Assembly: GCA_026826555.1 (NCBI GenBank)
Contig: JAKSZT010053836.1
Span: 7,927,356 to 7,991,355, forward strand
DNA: 64,000 nt
Direction: 5' to 3'
From: Tolypeutes matacus
Taxonomy: Eukaryota; Chordata; Mammalia; Cingulata; Chlamyphoridae
Shown here piece after piece: positions 12,490-24,895 of this stretch (position 1 is its first letter; each line of letters starts with the position of its first letter). The translations under genes were made by a program, and so were the position numbers. Under the pieces are notes generated by a model. It did not search any database. It was not told the origin of the DNA and saw only the letters and a program-made list of their open reading frames with translations.

Positions 12490-15130
12490 TGTCTAGTTTA
12501 TCATTTTTTTTTTCCTTTATGGATTTTGCTTTTTGTGTCATTTTTAAGAATCCTTGGCCTAAACCAAGGGGACAAAGATTTTCTTTGATGTTTTCTTCTA
12601 GGAGTTTTGTAGTTTAGGTTTTACATATAGATCTTTGACCAATTTTGAGTTAATTTCTGCATATGGCACGAGGTATAGAATTAAATTAATTTCTTTTGAT
12701 AAGGATATTTAATTGTTCCCACATCATTTGTTGAAAAGACTATCCTTTCTTTACAGAAGTGCCTTTGCATCTTTATTGAAAAGCTGTTGTCCATATATTT
12801 GCGTGTCTATTTCTGGATTCTCTCCTCTTTTTCATTGATCTCTTTGTCTGACTATTTGTACACCAAAATACCAGTGTCTTGATTATTGTAGCTATATAGT
12901 ATATCTTGAAATCAAGGAGTGTTAGAGCTTCAGTTTCTTTCTTTTTCAGTTATTTTGGTTACTCTGTTCTTTGAATTTCCATATGAATATTAGAATCAGT
13001 TTCTCAATTTCTACAATAAAAACCTGCTGGGATTTTGTTTGGGATTGTGTTGAATCTCTAGATCAATTTTTGGAAAATTGACCCCTTACTAATATTGAGT
13101 CATTTACTCCATGAATACAAACTCTGTCTCCATTTATTTGGGTTGTCTTTAATCTCTCAGCAATGTGAACAGGTCTTGCACCTCTTTTGTCAAATTTCCC
13201 CCTAAATATTTCATATTTTTTATGCTATTGTATAAATTGTATTTTTTAGCTTTAATTTCTGATAGTTCATTGCTATTATATTGAAATAAACTCATTTTTG
13301 TGTATTGATCTTGTGTTCTGCAATATTGCTAAACTCACTTATTAATTTTAGTAGATTTTTGTAGATTCTTTATGATTTTCTACACAGACAATTATGTTGT
13401 TTCTGAATAAAGATACTTTTACTTCTTCCTTTACAATCTAGGTGCTTTTGTTTCTTTTTTTGCCTTATTTCACTGGCTAGAATCTCCATTACAATGAATA
13501 GTGGTGGTGAGAGTGATAAACATTGCCATGTTCCTGATTTAGGGGGAAAATATTCAATCTTTAACCATTAAGCATGATGTTATCTGTAAGTTTTTGTAGA
13601 TGCCTTTTATTGGGTTGAAGAAGTTCCCCTTTATTGTGTTAAATTCTTTTTCTGTCTCTATTGCAATGATCATATACATTTTCTTTTAAAATTTGGTAAT
13701 ATAGTGAATTACATTGCTTAATTATTTTAATGTTTAACCAACCTTACATTTCCATCTGAAATGATGTGTTTTTCTCTTTATATATTGGTTGGATTTGACT
13801 CGTTAAATTTTAGTTTAGAATTTTTGCATCTATATTCTTGAGTGATATTGTTCTGTATTTTTCTTTTCTTGTAATATCTTTGTCTGGTTTGGGTACCAGG
13901 GTACTGTGAGTCTCATAGAATGATCATTGAAGCATCTTTCCTGTTCAAATTGCTGAAAGAGTTTGTGTACAGTTGGCATTATTTCTTCACTATGTGTTTG
14001 GGAGACGTTACCGGTGAACCCTTTTAGGCCTGGAGTTTTCTTTGTGGTAAAATTTGTAACTACAGATTCAATTTCGTAAATATGTATAGGCCTATTCAGA
14101 TAATATATTTCTTCATGAGTGAACTTTGAAAGTTTGTGTCAAGGAATAAGTTTCACTAGGTTGTTAAAATTTATTGGCAGAAAGTTCATATTCCTTTATT
14201 ATCCTTTTCTATCTGTAGAATCTATATTAATCTATTCTCTTGTATTCTTGATATTGGTAATTTGTATCATTTTTTTTTTTTACCCTGATCTGCCTGGCTG
14301 AAGATTATCAATTTTACTGATCTTGCCAGAGAACCAACTTTTGCTTTCACTGATTTTATCTATTTCTCTATTTTAAATTTCATTCATTACTGATGTGATC
14401 TTTATTATTTTCTTTCTTTTTTTTTTTGCTTATTTTGGGTGTATTTGCTCATCTTTTCTTAGTTTCTTAAGGTAGAATCTGAGGCTATTGATTTGAAACC
14501 CCTTTTCTTTTCTAATATATGCATTTAGTGCTGCAAATTCTTCCCTAAGTACTACTTCAGTGGCATCTCACAAATTTGAATATATTTTGTTTTTATTTTC
14601 ATTGAGCTTGAAATACTTATTAATTTCACTTTTGATATTTTTCTTTGACCTATGGGTTATTTAGTATGTAGAAGGGTGCTACTTAGTTTCCAAATATTTG
14701 GGAGATTTTCCAGAGATAGTTTTTATTTATTTCTAATTTAATTCCATTGTGATCAGAAAAAATACCTTTGTATGATTAGAATTCTTTTAAATTTATTAGC
14801 CAGAATATTGTCTATCTTGGTAAATATTCCTTGTGCATGTGAAAAGAATGTATGTTCTGCTGATGGATGGGTGTACTCCTCTATAAATTTTTATTAGGTC
14901 AACTTGGTTTATAGTTTCATTCAAGTCTTCTATAACTCTTCTGATATTCTGTCTACTTCTTTTATCAGTTACTGAGAGATGGGTATTGAAATCTTCAACT
15001 CTAATTTTGCATTTGTTTATTTCTCCCTGAAATTTTATCTGTTATTGCTTCATGTATTTTGAAGCTCTGTTATTAGGGGCATAAGATTTTGTATAATGTC
15101 CTCTTGATAAATTGACCTCTTTGTCATTAT
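12490..15130 (-). mobile_element. Old L1 fragment, ORF2 region
   Basis: Reading leftward, this follows L1 ORF2 from the endonuclease part (near 15.0 kb) through reverse transcriptase toward the C-terminal half (12.5 kb). Recognisable antisense landmarks include 'aagactatcctttctttaca' (12.74 kb) and 'gttctgctgatggatgggtg' (14.85 kb). Stops and indels interrupt every frame, so it is a dead copy. Confidence 0.75.
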
Positions 15131-15352
15131 GAAACAACCATTTGTTGGAACAACTATTCTCTTTCCATTGAATTGTCTTTGTACCTTTGTTGAAAATCAA
15201 TTGGATAGCTGTATCTACAAATTTATATTTGTATCTATATCTAATTTCTGAAGTCTTTTGTGTTCCATTGATCCATGTGTCTCTCCTTTCACTAGTTTCT
15301 CACCTTCTTGATTACAATATTTTTATAGTAAGTGTTAAAATTAGTTAAGTGT

Positions 15353-15434
15353 AGGGAGCAGGTATAGCTCAGTGGTTGAACACCTGCTTTGCATGTATGA
15401 TGTCTCGGGTTCAATATCTGGCACCTCCTAAAAA
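15353..15434 (+). repeat. DAS-SINE, monomer
   Basis: tRNA-like unit with A box TAGCTCAGTGG at 15365-15375 and B box GGTTCAATATC at 15408-15418, then a short A tail. It is one of only two sense-strand DAS units in the window. Confidence 0.85.
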
Positions 15435-16263
15435 AATAGTTAATTGGAGTCTTCCATCTTTATTCTTATTTTTTGAAAATTCTTTGGGTTAGTCTAGTTC
15501 ATTTGCTTTTTCCACATATATTTTATAATCAGTTTGTTGAGTTCTACTGAACAATCCTGTTGGGATTTTGATTTGAATTGTGTTGACACTATAGATCATT
15601 TCAGGGGAAATTACCATCTTAACAATATTGAGTTCTCCATGTATTCAACCTAGTATAATTCTTCATTTATTTAGGTTTTCTTTGATTTCTTGAATTGGTG
15701 TTTTGTAGTTTCAGCATATTGATCCTGTATATATTTTGTTAGATTTATACCAGAATATTTCATGTTTTTTGGTGTTATTATAAATGGTAGTATTTTTTAA
15801 AATTTCGATTTCCAATTGTTTTGTCAAAATATGGAAATACAATTGATTTTTGTATATTGAACTTGTATCCTGAGGCCTTGCTAACCTCACTTATTAGTTT
15901 TAGTGGCTTTTTGGGGTAGATACTTTAGGATTTTCTATATAGATGATTATATCATCTGTGACTCAAAACAGTTTTATTTCTTCCTTTCAAAATATATGCC
16001 TTTTATTTTTCTTCTTGCTCTATTTTGTTGGCTAGGACTTCCAGTCTGACGTTGAATAAAAGAGTAAGAGTGGATATTATTTCTTTGTTCCTAATCTTAG
16101 GAGGAAAACATTTATTCTTTAAATGTTAAGTATCATGTTAGCAGTAGGCTTTTTTTTGTTGTTGTTGTTTGTTTTGTTTAGTTTAGATGTCCTATATCAG
16201 GCTAAGGAACTTTCCTACTGTTCCTAATTTCTAAGAGTTTATCATGCATGGATGTTGAATTTT

Positions 16264-16634
16264 TTTTTAAAGATTTATTTTATTTATTTATTCCCTCCCC
16301 CCCTTGTTGTTTTTGCGCTAGCTGTCTTGCTCTTTGTGTCCATTCCCTGTGTGCTCTCTGTGTCTCCTTGTCTTCTCTTTTTCTCGTCTTCTCTTTAGGA
16401 GGCACTGGGAACTCATCCTGGGACCTCTGATGTGGGAGAGAGGTACTCAATCGCTTGAGCCACCTCAGCTCCCTGGTTTGTTATGTCTCTCATTGTCTCT
16501 CCTCTTTTTCTCTTTTTCTTGTGCCAGCTCTCCACGTGGGCCAGCTTGCTTTCACCAGGAGGTCCCAGGAAACAAAACTGGGACCTCCCATATTATGGAT
16601 GGGAGCCCAATCGCTTGAGCCATATCCGCTTCCC
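16264..16634 (-). repeat. DAS-SINE, chimeric type, with target duplication
   Basis: Antisense. T-rich tail side at the left ('ttttttttaaagatttattt'), then non-tRNA sequence, then inverted tRNA-Ala domain ending 'catatccgcttccc'. A second tRNA-like segment is embedded at about 16397-16475. A 15-bp duplication 'tggatgttgaatttt' lies at 16249-16263 and 16635-16649, so this is one insertion into the L1. Confidence 0.85.
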
Positions 16635-16887
16635 TGGATGTTGAATTTTGTCACAATGTTTTTCTCTGTCTAATGAGATGGTTATTTAATTTTTTCTTCT
16701 TCAGTCTGTTGATACTGGTGAATTATATGGATTGGTTTTCAAATGTTGACCCAACCTTACATTCCTGGGATAAACCCCACTTGGTCATGATGTATTATCT
16801 TTTATATGCACAGCTGAATTTGATTTGCTAATATTTTGTTGAGGATTTTTGCTTCTAATTTTATGAGACATATTGCTCTGTAGCTTT

Positions 16888-17282
16888 TTTCCCCCTTTTG
16901 GTGTCTCTGTGTCTGCTTCCTGCCCTTTCTTCTCATCCTTCTCCTCTCGTCTTCACCAGGATTCGATCCTGAGAACCTCTGATATGGGAGACAGGCGTTC
17001 TGCCACCTGCACCACCTCATTTCCTGGTTTTGCAGTGTGTTTTGTCTTGTCTCTCCCTTGTGTCACTCTCCTGTTACGTCATCATCTTGCTGTGTGGCTC
17101 AGTGGGGCCTGAGGGCTCGCCTGCTCATGGGGCCGACGGCACACCCGCGCATGGGGCCTTGCGGCTCACGGGCCTTCTATATATTTTTTTCTTTTTTCTT
17201 TTACTGAAAGTCCCGGGGATCTAACCCAGGTCCCTCCATATGGGAGACGGATGTCCAACCATTTGAGCCACATCTGCGCCCC
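16888..17282 (-). repeat. DAS-SINE, chimeric type
   Basis: Same architecture as the copies at 31290, 37191, 38087 and 59690: a non-tRNA module with the 'cttgtgtcactctcctgtta' landmark, a variable GC-rich linker (17100-17170) and an inverted tRNA-Ala head at the right end. No clear duplication. The flanking L1 positions do not abut, so a deletion probably accompanied or followed insertion. Confidence 0.8.
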
Positions 17283-17557
17283 CTGCCTTGCTTTGAAGTC
17301 TGTTTTGTCTGATTTTAATAGCCACTTCAGCTTTCTTCTCATTATTGTTTGCACAATGTATTTTGTTTTGATACTTTTACTTTTAACCTGTGTCTTTATA
17401 TTTAAGTGGGTTTCTTGTAGATAGTGTATACTTTTTAATTCATTCTGACAATCTCTTTATTATTATCATGTAATAAAATACTATATAAAATGAACATGAA
17501 TAAAATACTGCTATATGCAGAAACATAGATGGTCTCACAAACGTGTTTTTTTTTTTT

Positions 17558-17900
17558 CAGTTAGGCCAGTAGTTTATTGAGAAATGGGAGGAAAGGACAG
17601 AATTACATATCTAAAATATAGATGTGGACTCCTCTAGGCAGAGAGAACATTTGGGGTTATTGGGCTACCCTTATTAAGCCATTATTCACTCCTCCCCATC
17701 CTAATGTTGGGGGAGGGGCCCCAGCTGCTTACTGTTCTGATTGGTTGCCCCACCTGTTAGTTCCCAGGGGGCCAGTGGTGAGACCTTTTGAAGGTATCTG
17801 GGACTTCCCCTTGACCCCAAACAGGATCTCATTCCAAATGGGATCTTTCCGGCTGCTTCCTGTTGGTTAGGGGGAGTAGGCTCTACCTGACAAGGTATAA
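17558..17900 (-). repeat. ERV LTR (U3-R part), same family as 25360-25685
   Basis: Antisense LTR segment. Its reverse complement shares ordered blocks with the + strand LTR at 25360-25685: 'gggtcaaggggaag', 'cagataccttc'-like, 'aatcagaaca', 'cagctggggc' and 'cccaacattagga'. Both carry AATAAA near the end. Confidence 0.7.
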
Positions 17901-18442
17901 AATCCTCTGGGTAGTCTGTTGTCGTTGAGGGAGGACGAGTCCAGCACCATGGTTGAAGCTGGATGAAATCCCTGTATAAGTAATAAGGCATCGATTCTGG
18001 AAGAAATAAACTTAGAATTTAAGATGCATGGTCTTACTAAATGGATAAAGAAGTTGGTGATAGGCAGAGCCAAAAAGGGGCCAGCCATGACATACTGAAC
18101 CATGAGCGTGAGAAAGGCCAGGTGCCTTCAGAGGCTGCATTCTCCCAAAGTTGATGGGAAACAGCACTCTTCCTTGAGTTCTTTTATACTGTTTGTTAAC
18201 TCTAGGGAGAGATTGTGGTAGACAAGCTGAGTTTCGTATAAATTGCCAACCCCAGCTTTCCCATGGTGGGACAGCTAGGAGAGGTTTGAAGAGAGGCAGT
18301 GTCCTAGACATAAAGATAGTATAGGCAACAAGACAAGCATATGACAAGCAAAATAAAGACAGTATTTAAGAGAGCCATTCCTGTATCTTATAGGCATGTT
18401 CATTAACTATTTAAAAAATGAATTATGTTTACCAAGACTTTT

Positions 18443-18665
18443 TATTTTATTTTATTTTGTTTTTTTTAATGTCCTGGGGGCCAGGGATTGAACCCAGGAC
18501 CTTGTATGTGGGAAGCCAGTGCTCTAGCCACATCGGCTTCCTTGAGTTGGTTTTATCATTTGTTTTGCTTTTTGTTTGTTTTTGTTTTTCAGGAGGTACT
18601 GGGAACCGAACCCAGGACGTCCCATGTGGGTAGTGGACGCTTTACTTGAGCCACATCCACTCCCA
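18443..18665 (-). repeat. DAS-SINE, dimer, inside the ERV copy
   Basis: Two inverted tRNA-Ala domains separated by a T-rich linker that begins 'gagttggttttatcatttgt'. The same linker occurs in the dimer at 33235-33465. A 15-bp duplication 'tttaycaagactttt' (14 of 15 identical) lies at 18428-18442 and 18666-18680. It therefore inserted after the ERV copy did. Confidence 0.85.
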
Positions 18666-20164
18666 TTTATCAAGACTTTTAACATGCTCAATATCCTTCT
18701 GCATATGATCTAGAATAGAAGAGATATTATCATATTCATCTGGTATATAGGTACAGTACTTAATACTAATCAATGCACAAGTTCCTTTTTGAGTTGCAGT
18801 TATCAGATCTAAGGTCCAGATTTGCAATACCATACATGTTATCTCTCCATGGGAGCAGGCCATACTACCAATTATTCGTAAGTTCTGCTCTCAGCACTCT
18901 GGTAATCATTGTCCACTTGGTAGGTCCTTCACATAACCTGTAGCACTGTTGGCCCTTGGAGGGATGCTCCAGTGTTTCACCTTCCTGGTGCATAGCGCCC
19001 TTCAGCACTAAGAAACAGGCAGTCTGGAGGCCATGTCCATTGTAAATCTGGCCATATCGAGCCATTGCTGGCTGCTGCAGGAGGCCAAAACAGCAAAGTA
19101 CTCTCCCTCCACTTTAGGAGCATATCCAGATGTGGTAGATACTTTTATTGTCACAAACATCATTTTGAATGAATAAGCTAGATAGAAAATCATATATACT
19201 ATATGATTTTATTTATATAATGTCTAACTACAGACAAAATTACAAACTGCATGTAAACTGTTCTAGAAGAATGGAAAATTTGACATTCTGTTTCTATTAT
19301 GATTTTTATTCTGCTAGTTGGAATTACCATTAAAGATTCCAGCTGCTTTAGAATATTTTGTGTTTGACTAAGGAAGATGAAAGAGAGGGAGATGAGGGCA
19401 AGTAGTCTTTGTTTGAGGTAGCTTTCAGACGTAGCATCTTATCTTGTTAGGATTGTGTTTGAGTGCTTTAATAGCATAAATATATAGTAAAGACATCAGC
19501 ATTTTATCTTATATATTATTTTCTCCATCTGTATTTTGATTATTTATGGAGTATCATATACTGTTAATTTTAATTCTGACCTTAACTTCTGTCTTGCCTT
19601 CTATCTCCTTAATTAGTCGTCAAGTTCTTTCAAGGTTTCCTGTTATTTCCATATCTATGGTCTAATTTTTTCTTGCTTGGATTGTTGCAGTAGCACTTTA
19701 ATTCATATCTACCTATGTTTCCATTTTTTTCCTTGCCATTCTATCCATTATTGCTGCCAGAATTTGCTTTTAGAACACAGATTTGATCATATCTTTCTCT
19801 TGTCTGGTGTTGATGCTGAGATCAGGAGGAGGCTGGGGTCCAACTTTTTCAGTAGTATATTAAATAAAAATACTCATTTAATTTCTGCCTTATAATTTTT
19901 TCTTTAAGATCTTACATAGAGCAGGAGTTATACATCGACTAATGCATAAAAGTAATATGCTTACCCTTCATGATAAAAGAATCTCGTTAAATATTTTTCA
20001 TTATTTGTATAAACCTGAAATCATAACTGGTTTCATTGGTGCTAAGATCTTTAACTTAGAGTTATTGATTATTATAAGCCTGTTTGGAGAGGAGAATAGG
20101 CTATCATATTTATCAGATATTTACTTTTTTGGTTTGTTTTCATTGCTCATGTTCTAGATTTCTT

Positions 20165-21130
20165 TCTGCCTGGAGAATTTTTTGAAGCAATTCTTTTTGA
20201 GGAGGTCTGGTAGTGACAGAATCTCTTAGTTTACCTTCATTTTAGAATATCTTTATTTCACTTATATTGTTGAAGGATATTTTCATTGATTTATAATTCT
20301 GGGTTGATAGTTCTTTCTTTCAGTACTTGAAAAATTTTATGCCACTTCCTTTTGGCCTCCATAGTTTCTTATGAGAAATCCACTGTTATTCAAGTTGTTG
20401 TTCCCCTATAGATAACGTGTCATTTTTCTTTGACTGTCTTCATGTTTTTTTCTCTTTTAGAAATTTGATTATGATATGCATGAGCATGGAATTATTTGGG
20501 TTTATGCTGTTTGTTATTTACGCAGCTTCTTGTTTTGTTGGTTTATATTTTTTCAAAGTTTTGGAAGTTTTCAGTCATTGTTTCTTCAAATACATTTTTC
20601 AGCTCTACACTCTTCTCTCTTACATCTCCAGTGAGACAATCTGAGATCTTGTCTTATTGACTCTCAGGTTACTAAGGTTCTGTTCATTTTCTTCAGTCTC
20701 TTCCTCTGCTTTTCGGATCGGATAACTTTTATTTATCTATTGTCATATTTATTGATTCTTTCTTTTTCATCTCCATTCTGCTCTTGAGCCCATCTGGTGA
20801 GGGTTTTTTATTTTTTAAATTTTAGTCATCATATTTACAATTTTTTTCTTCTTTATATTTTCTCTTTCTTTGCTAGATTATATATTTCTATATTTGTTTC
20901 AAAAGTGTTCATAGCTGTTTGTTGGTCTATTTTTCTGATAGCTGATTTAAGATTCTTGTCAGATAATTCTAACATCTGTGTCATATCGGTGTAGTACCTG
21001 TTTATTATTTTTTCTTAGGTGAATTGAGATTTTCCTGTTGATATGACAAGTAATTTTGGCTTGCCCTCCTGGAGTTTTTCAGTATTATGTATGATCCTGA
21101 TTCCTATTTAAATATTCTATTCTAGGAGGC
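20165..21130 (-). mobile_element. L1 or HAL1 ORF1/5' region fragment
   Basis: Antisense sequence paralleling the ORF1 region at 23060-24100: 'cacttccttttggcctccat', 'tttcttatgagaaatccact', 'ttgattatgatatgcatgag'. All frames are broken. Sequence to the left (19200-20164) is AT-rich and unassigned. Confidence 0.6.
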
Positions 21131-21169
21131 AGGCAGTCAACTCACTTTGTCCTGGTTTGCTTTTTTTTT

Positions 21170-21712
21170 TTTTTTTTAAATAACATTTTGAGTTATAATT
21201 TACATGTCATAATATTCACCCCTTTAAAATATACAACTCAGTGGTTTTTAATATAGTCACAGAGTGGCACAAACATTACCATTATCTAATTTTAGAACTC
21301 TTTCATCACCCCATAAAGAAACCTCATACTTTTTTAGCTTTCACCCCCTGATTTTAATCTTCTTCCATGCCATTCTTAATCTATTTTCTCTATGTAGATT
21401 TGCTTATTCTGGACATTTCATATAAATTGAATCATACAATATATGGGCTTTTGTGACTGAGGTGTTTCACTTGGCATAACATTTTCAAGTTCCATCCATG
21501 TTGTATCATGTATCAGTATTTAATTCCTTTTCATTGCCAAATAATATTCCATTCTATGGATATACCACATTTGGTTGATCCATTCATCAGTTGTACGTTT
21601 GGGTTGTTACCACTTTTTGGGTCTTATGAGTAATGCTGCTTTGAATTTTTGTGGTAAATTTTTTGAGTGGACATGTGTTTTCATTTCTCTTGTGTATATA
21701 CCTAGGAGTGTC
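21170..21712 (-). mobile_element. L1 3'-end fragment
   Basis: Starts with a T run (poly(A) side), then the antisense L1 tail 'cacccctttaaaatatacaa'. ORF2 C-terminal sequence follows, with landmarks 'aatattccattctatggata' and 'attcatcag'. The next ~320 bp (21713-22035) are unclassified. Confidence 0.7.
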
Positions 21713-22035
21713 CTGGTTCACTTTTATGGGCTGATATATGAATGCCAGTTTAGTTTCCAAAGCCTCTGCCGTGCTATTCTGCTCTGCCCTGTTTGTCTGC
21801 TCCCCAGAGATCATTATGAAACTTGGTGGTATTCCACACTATAATTCAATTCTGAAAGTTGTTGCTGTGCTGATTATGGTCAGTTTCATGTTTGGGAAGC
21901 TTGGGGGTGTGCTTGGGACTTCATATATATATTTAAAGGATTCCATTCTTTGCTGACATTTGCTTTGTTTAGGACAGAGATCGTTGACAGGAGTCCACTT
22001 CACAGTCTTCCCCAGTGGGGAGGGGGAGAAACTTA

Positions 22036-22490
22036 TTATTTTTTTAAAAACTTTTTTATTTTGAAATAATTCAAATATACAGGACAATTGCAAAATTAAT
22101 ACAAACCCCATACAGAATACTCTGACATAGTCCCACCACCCCAGATACCCAGCTCCACCAGTTTTAAACATATTGCCACCTTTCTGTCCATCCATCCATC
22201 TATCTATCTATCTGAACTTTCGAGAGCAGATTGTACATATAATACTTCTTGAACACGTAATACATCTGTGTACATTTGCTATGAATAAGAATATTCACTT
22301 ATGCAATCACTTCAAGGGCAGTTTATCAAGTTCAAGAAATTTAACATTGATACAAAGCTTACATTATATATTCTATTTTTTTCTTATGTCCCAATAATGT
22401 CCTTTTGAACCTTTTCTTCTTCATTGTTAGATTCCATCCAGTGTCAAGTATTGCATTTAGTTGTCATTATCGCTTTAGTTTATCATTCTT
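22036..22490 (-). mobile_element. L1-type 3'-UTR fragment
   Basis: Antisense tail, beginning 'ttttattttgaaataattca' and including a short (ATCT)n tract at about 22190-22215. No ORF2 remains. Confidence 0.55.
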
Positions 22491-24138
22491 TTTTATTTTA
22501 AATTGTGGAAACATATATACTACACAAATCTTTCCATACCAACATCTCCCAGGCATACCATTCAGTGGGGTTAATCACATTCACAATGCTGCAGTATCCT
22601 CACCATTATCCATTACTAGAATATTCTCTTTACCCTAAACAGAAATCCTACACTAATTTTGCATTATCTTCCTATCGTCCCTGCCTCCCACCCCTGTTAA
22701 TCTATACTCTATTTTCTGTTTCTATAGGTTTGCATATTCTCTGATATTTTCTTTCTTTGTTACCATGGGTCTTAAATTTAACATCCTAAATCTATAAAAA
22801 TCTTGTTTGCTTTGACATCAACTTAACTTCAATAGCATACATATACTATGTTCCTATATCCCTCCCACCCCCCACCTTTATGCAGTTCTTGTTACCAGTT
22901 ACATGTTTATATGTCATGAGTCCAAAACCACTGATCTATCATTACATTTTGTGCATTTGCCTTTTAGATTCTGTAGGAAGTAAACAGTGGAGTTTCAAAT
23001 AAAAAATACAATAGTACTGGTATTAATATTTACCCATGCCATTATCTTTACTGGAGATCTTTAGTTCTTCATGTGGTGTCAGTCAATTGCCTGGTGTCCT
23101 TTCCTTTCAAATTGCAGAACTCCCTTTAGCCTTTCTTGTAGGACTGGTCTAGTGGTGTTGAAGTTCCTTAGATTTTGTTTATATGGGAATACCTTAATCC
23201 CTTCTTCATTTTTGAAAGATATTTTTGTCAGATATTGAATTCTTGGTTGGCAACTTTTTGCTTTCAGCACTTTAAATGTATCTTCTCACTGTCTTCTTGC
23301 CTTCATGGTGTGTAATGAGAAATTGACAATCTTAATGAGGCTCCCTTGTATGTGACATGCTGCTTCTCTCTTGACTTTCAGAATTCTCTTTATCTTTGTC
23401 ATTTGACAGTTTGATTATAACATAGTCTGGTGTGGGTTTATTTAGGTTTATTCTTTTGGTGTTGGTTGAGTATCTTGGATGTGTACATCCATGTCTTTTG
23501 TTAAATTTTGGAAGTACTCAGCCATTATTTCTTTGAATATTCTCTCTGTCCCTTTCTCTCTTTTGTCTCCTTATGAGATTCCACAATGTGTATATGGGTA
23601 TGCCTGATGTGTCCTACAGATTCCTCAGGCTCTGTTTACTTTTCATGTTCTTTCTTCTTTCTACTCCTCAGAATGGATAATTTCAGTTGTCTTCATGGTC
23701 AGTCATTCTTCTGCCAGCTCCAAATTGCTGTTGAACCCATCTAGAGAATTTAACAATCTGTTACTGTGGTCTTTATCTGTTTTTGGTTCCTGTTCACAAT
23801 TTCCATCTTTCTGTTGATATTCTTGTTTTGCTCATCTGTCATTTTCCTTACTTCCTTTAGTTGTTTGTCCATGTTTTCCTTAAGCTCTTTGAGTATATTT
23901 AGGACTATTTTTAAAAAGTCTTTGAATGCCTCAAGTCCAATTCTCCTCACTGATGTCATTAATGTTTTAATCTCCTCTGCCTGGGCCATCACTTCCTTTG
24001 TATATTTTGTAATCTTTTGTTGAAACCTGAATATTTTGACTTTTTAATGTGTTATTGCTGGAATTTAGACTCTGAGGCATGTTTCTTAAGTTTGTATTCA
24101 GCTAGCGTTTTGACAGAGTTTCTTTGAACACAGAAGCT

Positions 24139-24175
<37 letters not shown>

Positions 24176-24895
24176 CAAAAAAATACCTTTCCCTTTCTTT
24201 GCAAATTTTACCTGTGAGAGTGCTCTCTTTTAGAGCCTGTCCTTCGAAGAATTTAGAGACTATCTCCAGGCCAAAGCATTAGGGTCCTCCCTGGTCCCTT
24301 CTATATGCATCTTGTCTTGGGCATGTGTTTTTGGCCCTAGGAATTCCCCCGTTTATGTGGATAGGAATGTCCCGTCTCCTGTAGGAAACAGTTTTCTCAC
24401 AGTCTCAGGCACTGCACTACATGTCATACAGTCAGCAATCCCTTGCCCCAGGCAGCATGACTTTTGATTGCTCTCCCACAGTGCTCTGTAGGAGAGTTCT
24501 GTGTGCCACCTTCTACATAGAGGGCAAGTTTGGGTACATTGACTCCCCCAGGCTACCATCAGACAGTTTGGGCTGTCTGCTTCTAGTATTGTGCACAAGA
24601 GTTACTCTGCTCTCTCTGGAAATGGGACCTGGGATTGCACTGGGAGAATGGACAGACTCTTTATTGAGCCGGGGGGGATGGGGGAGGTGCCAGCCAGGGC
24701 ATTATGTGATCCTACCGGTTTTCAGTGCCCTTTTTCTTGATTTGGTGTTCACCCTCTTCCTGAAAACCTATAACTTTTTTCTGTAGCATTGAAAAAAATG
24801 TGTCTATTAGTTATTACTGGTTATTTAAAGCTTCTGTGGGGGGATGAGGCCCTGCAGCTTCTCATTCTGCCATCTTGATCGGGGCAGAGCCCCTT
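22491..24895 (-). mobile_element. HAL1-like element (ORF1 without ORF2), nearly full length
   Basis: Read leftward: a 5' end with the 'ctgccatcttg' motif (24868-24878), then a 5' UTR, then ORF1 remains. The ORF1 coiled-coil segment is in the 80-codon frame 23750-23992. The C-terminal domain ends at a TGA at 23079-23081. The sequence then passes straight into 3' UTR (about 22500-23078) with no endonuclease or reverse transcriptase region. L1 derivatives with only ORF1 are known as HAL1. ORF1 is interrupted by stops, so the copy is inactive. An (AAC)n tract lies at 24139-24175 in the 5' UTR. Confidence 0.65.

Larger units (their letters stand above)
15136..17534 (-). mobile_element. Second old L1 fragment, split by SINEs
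   Basis: At about 15136 the L1 order restarts at the same ORF2 landmark seen at 12.7 kb ('caactattctctttccattg'), which marks a second, separate antisense L1. It carries DAS-SINEs at 15353, 16264 and 16888. Its endonuclease-side remnant is 17283-17400. The last 130 bp before 17535 are another old repeat that hosts the ERV retrocopy. Confidence 0.65.
17545..19150 (-). pseudogene. Endogenous retrovirus env-LTR retrocopy with poly(A) tail
   Basis: Antisense insert. Reading leftward from 19150, sequence of uncertain origin is followed by remains of a class I (gamma-type) env transmembrane subunit. The ectodomain near 18690-18830 includes CALISIKYC, a CX6CC-like motif in which one cysteine is replaced by Tyr. 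The membrane-proximal and cytoplasmic part lies near 17970-18100. Next comes an LTR U3-R segment with AATAAA at 17573-17578, then 12 A residues (17546-17557) starting 15 nt past the signal. Several stops and frameshifts and a DAS dimer interrupt it. The imperfect duplication tcacaaac(g/a)t is at 17535-17544 and 19151-19160, and the older host repeat reads continuously across the insert. No U5 is seen. This fits L1-mediated copying of a retroviral transcript. It is non-functional. Confidence 0.65.

Noticed and set aside
15353..15434. Functional tRNA gene
   Set aside because: The A and B boxes are present, but the acceptor stem does not pair well, there is an A tail, and the family is repeated through the window. 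It is a DAS-SINE.
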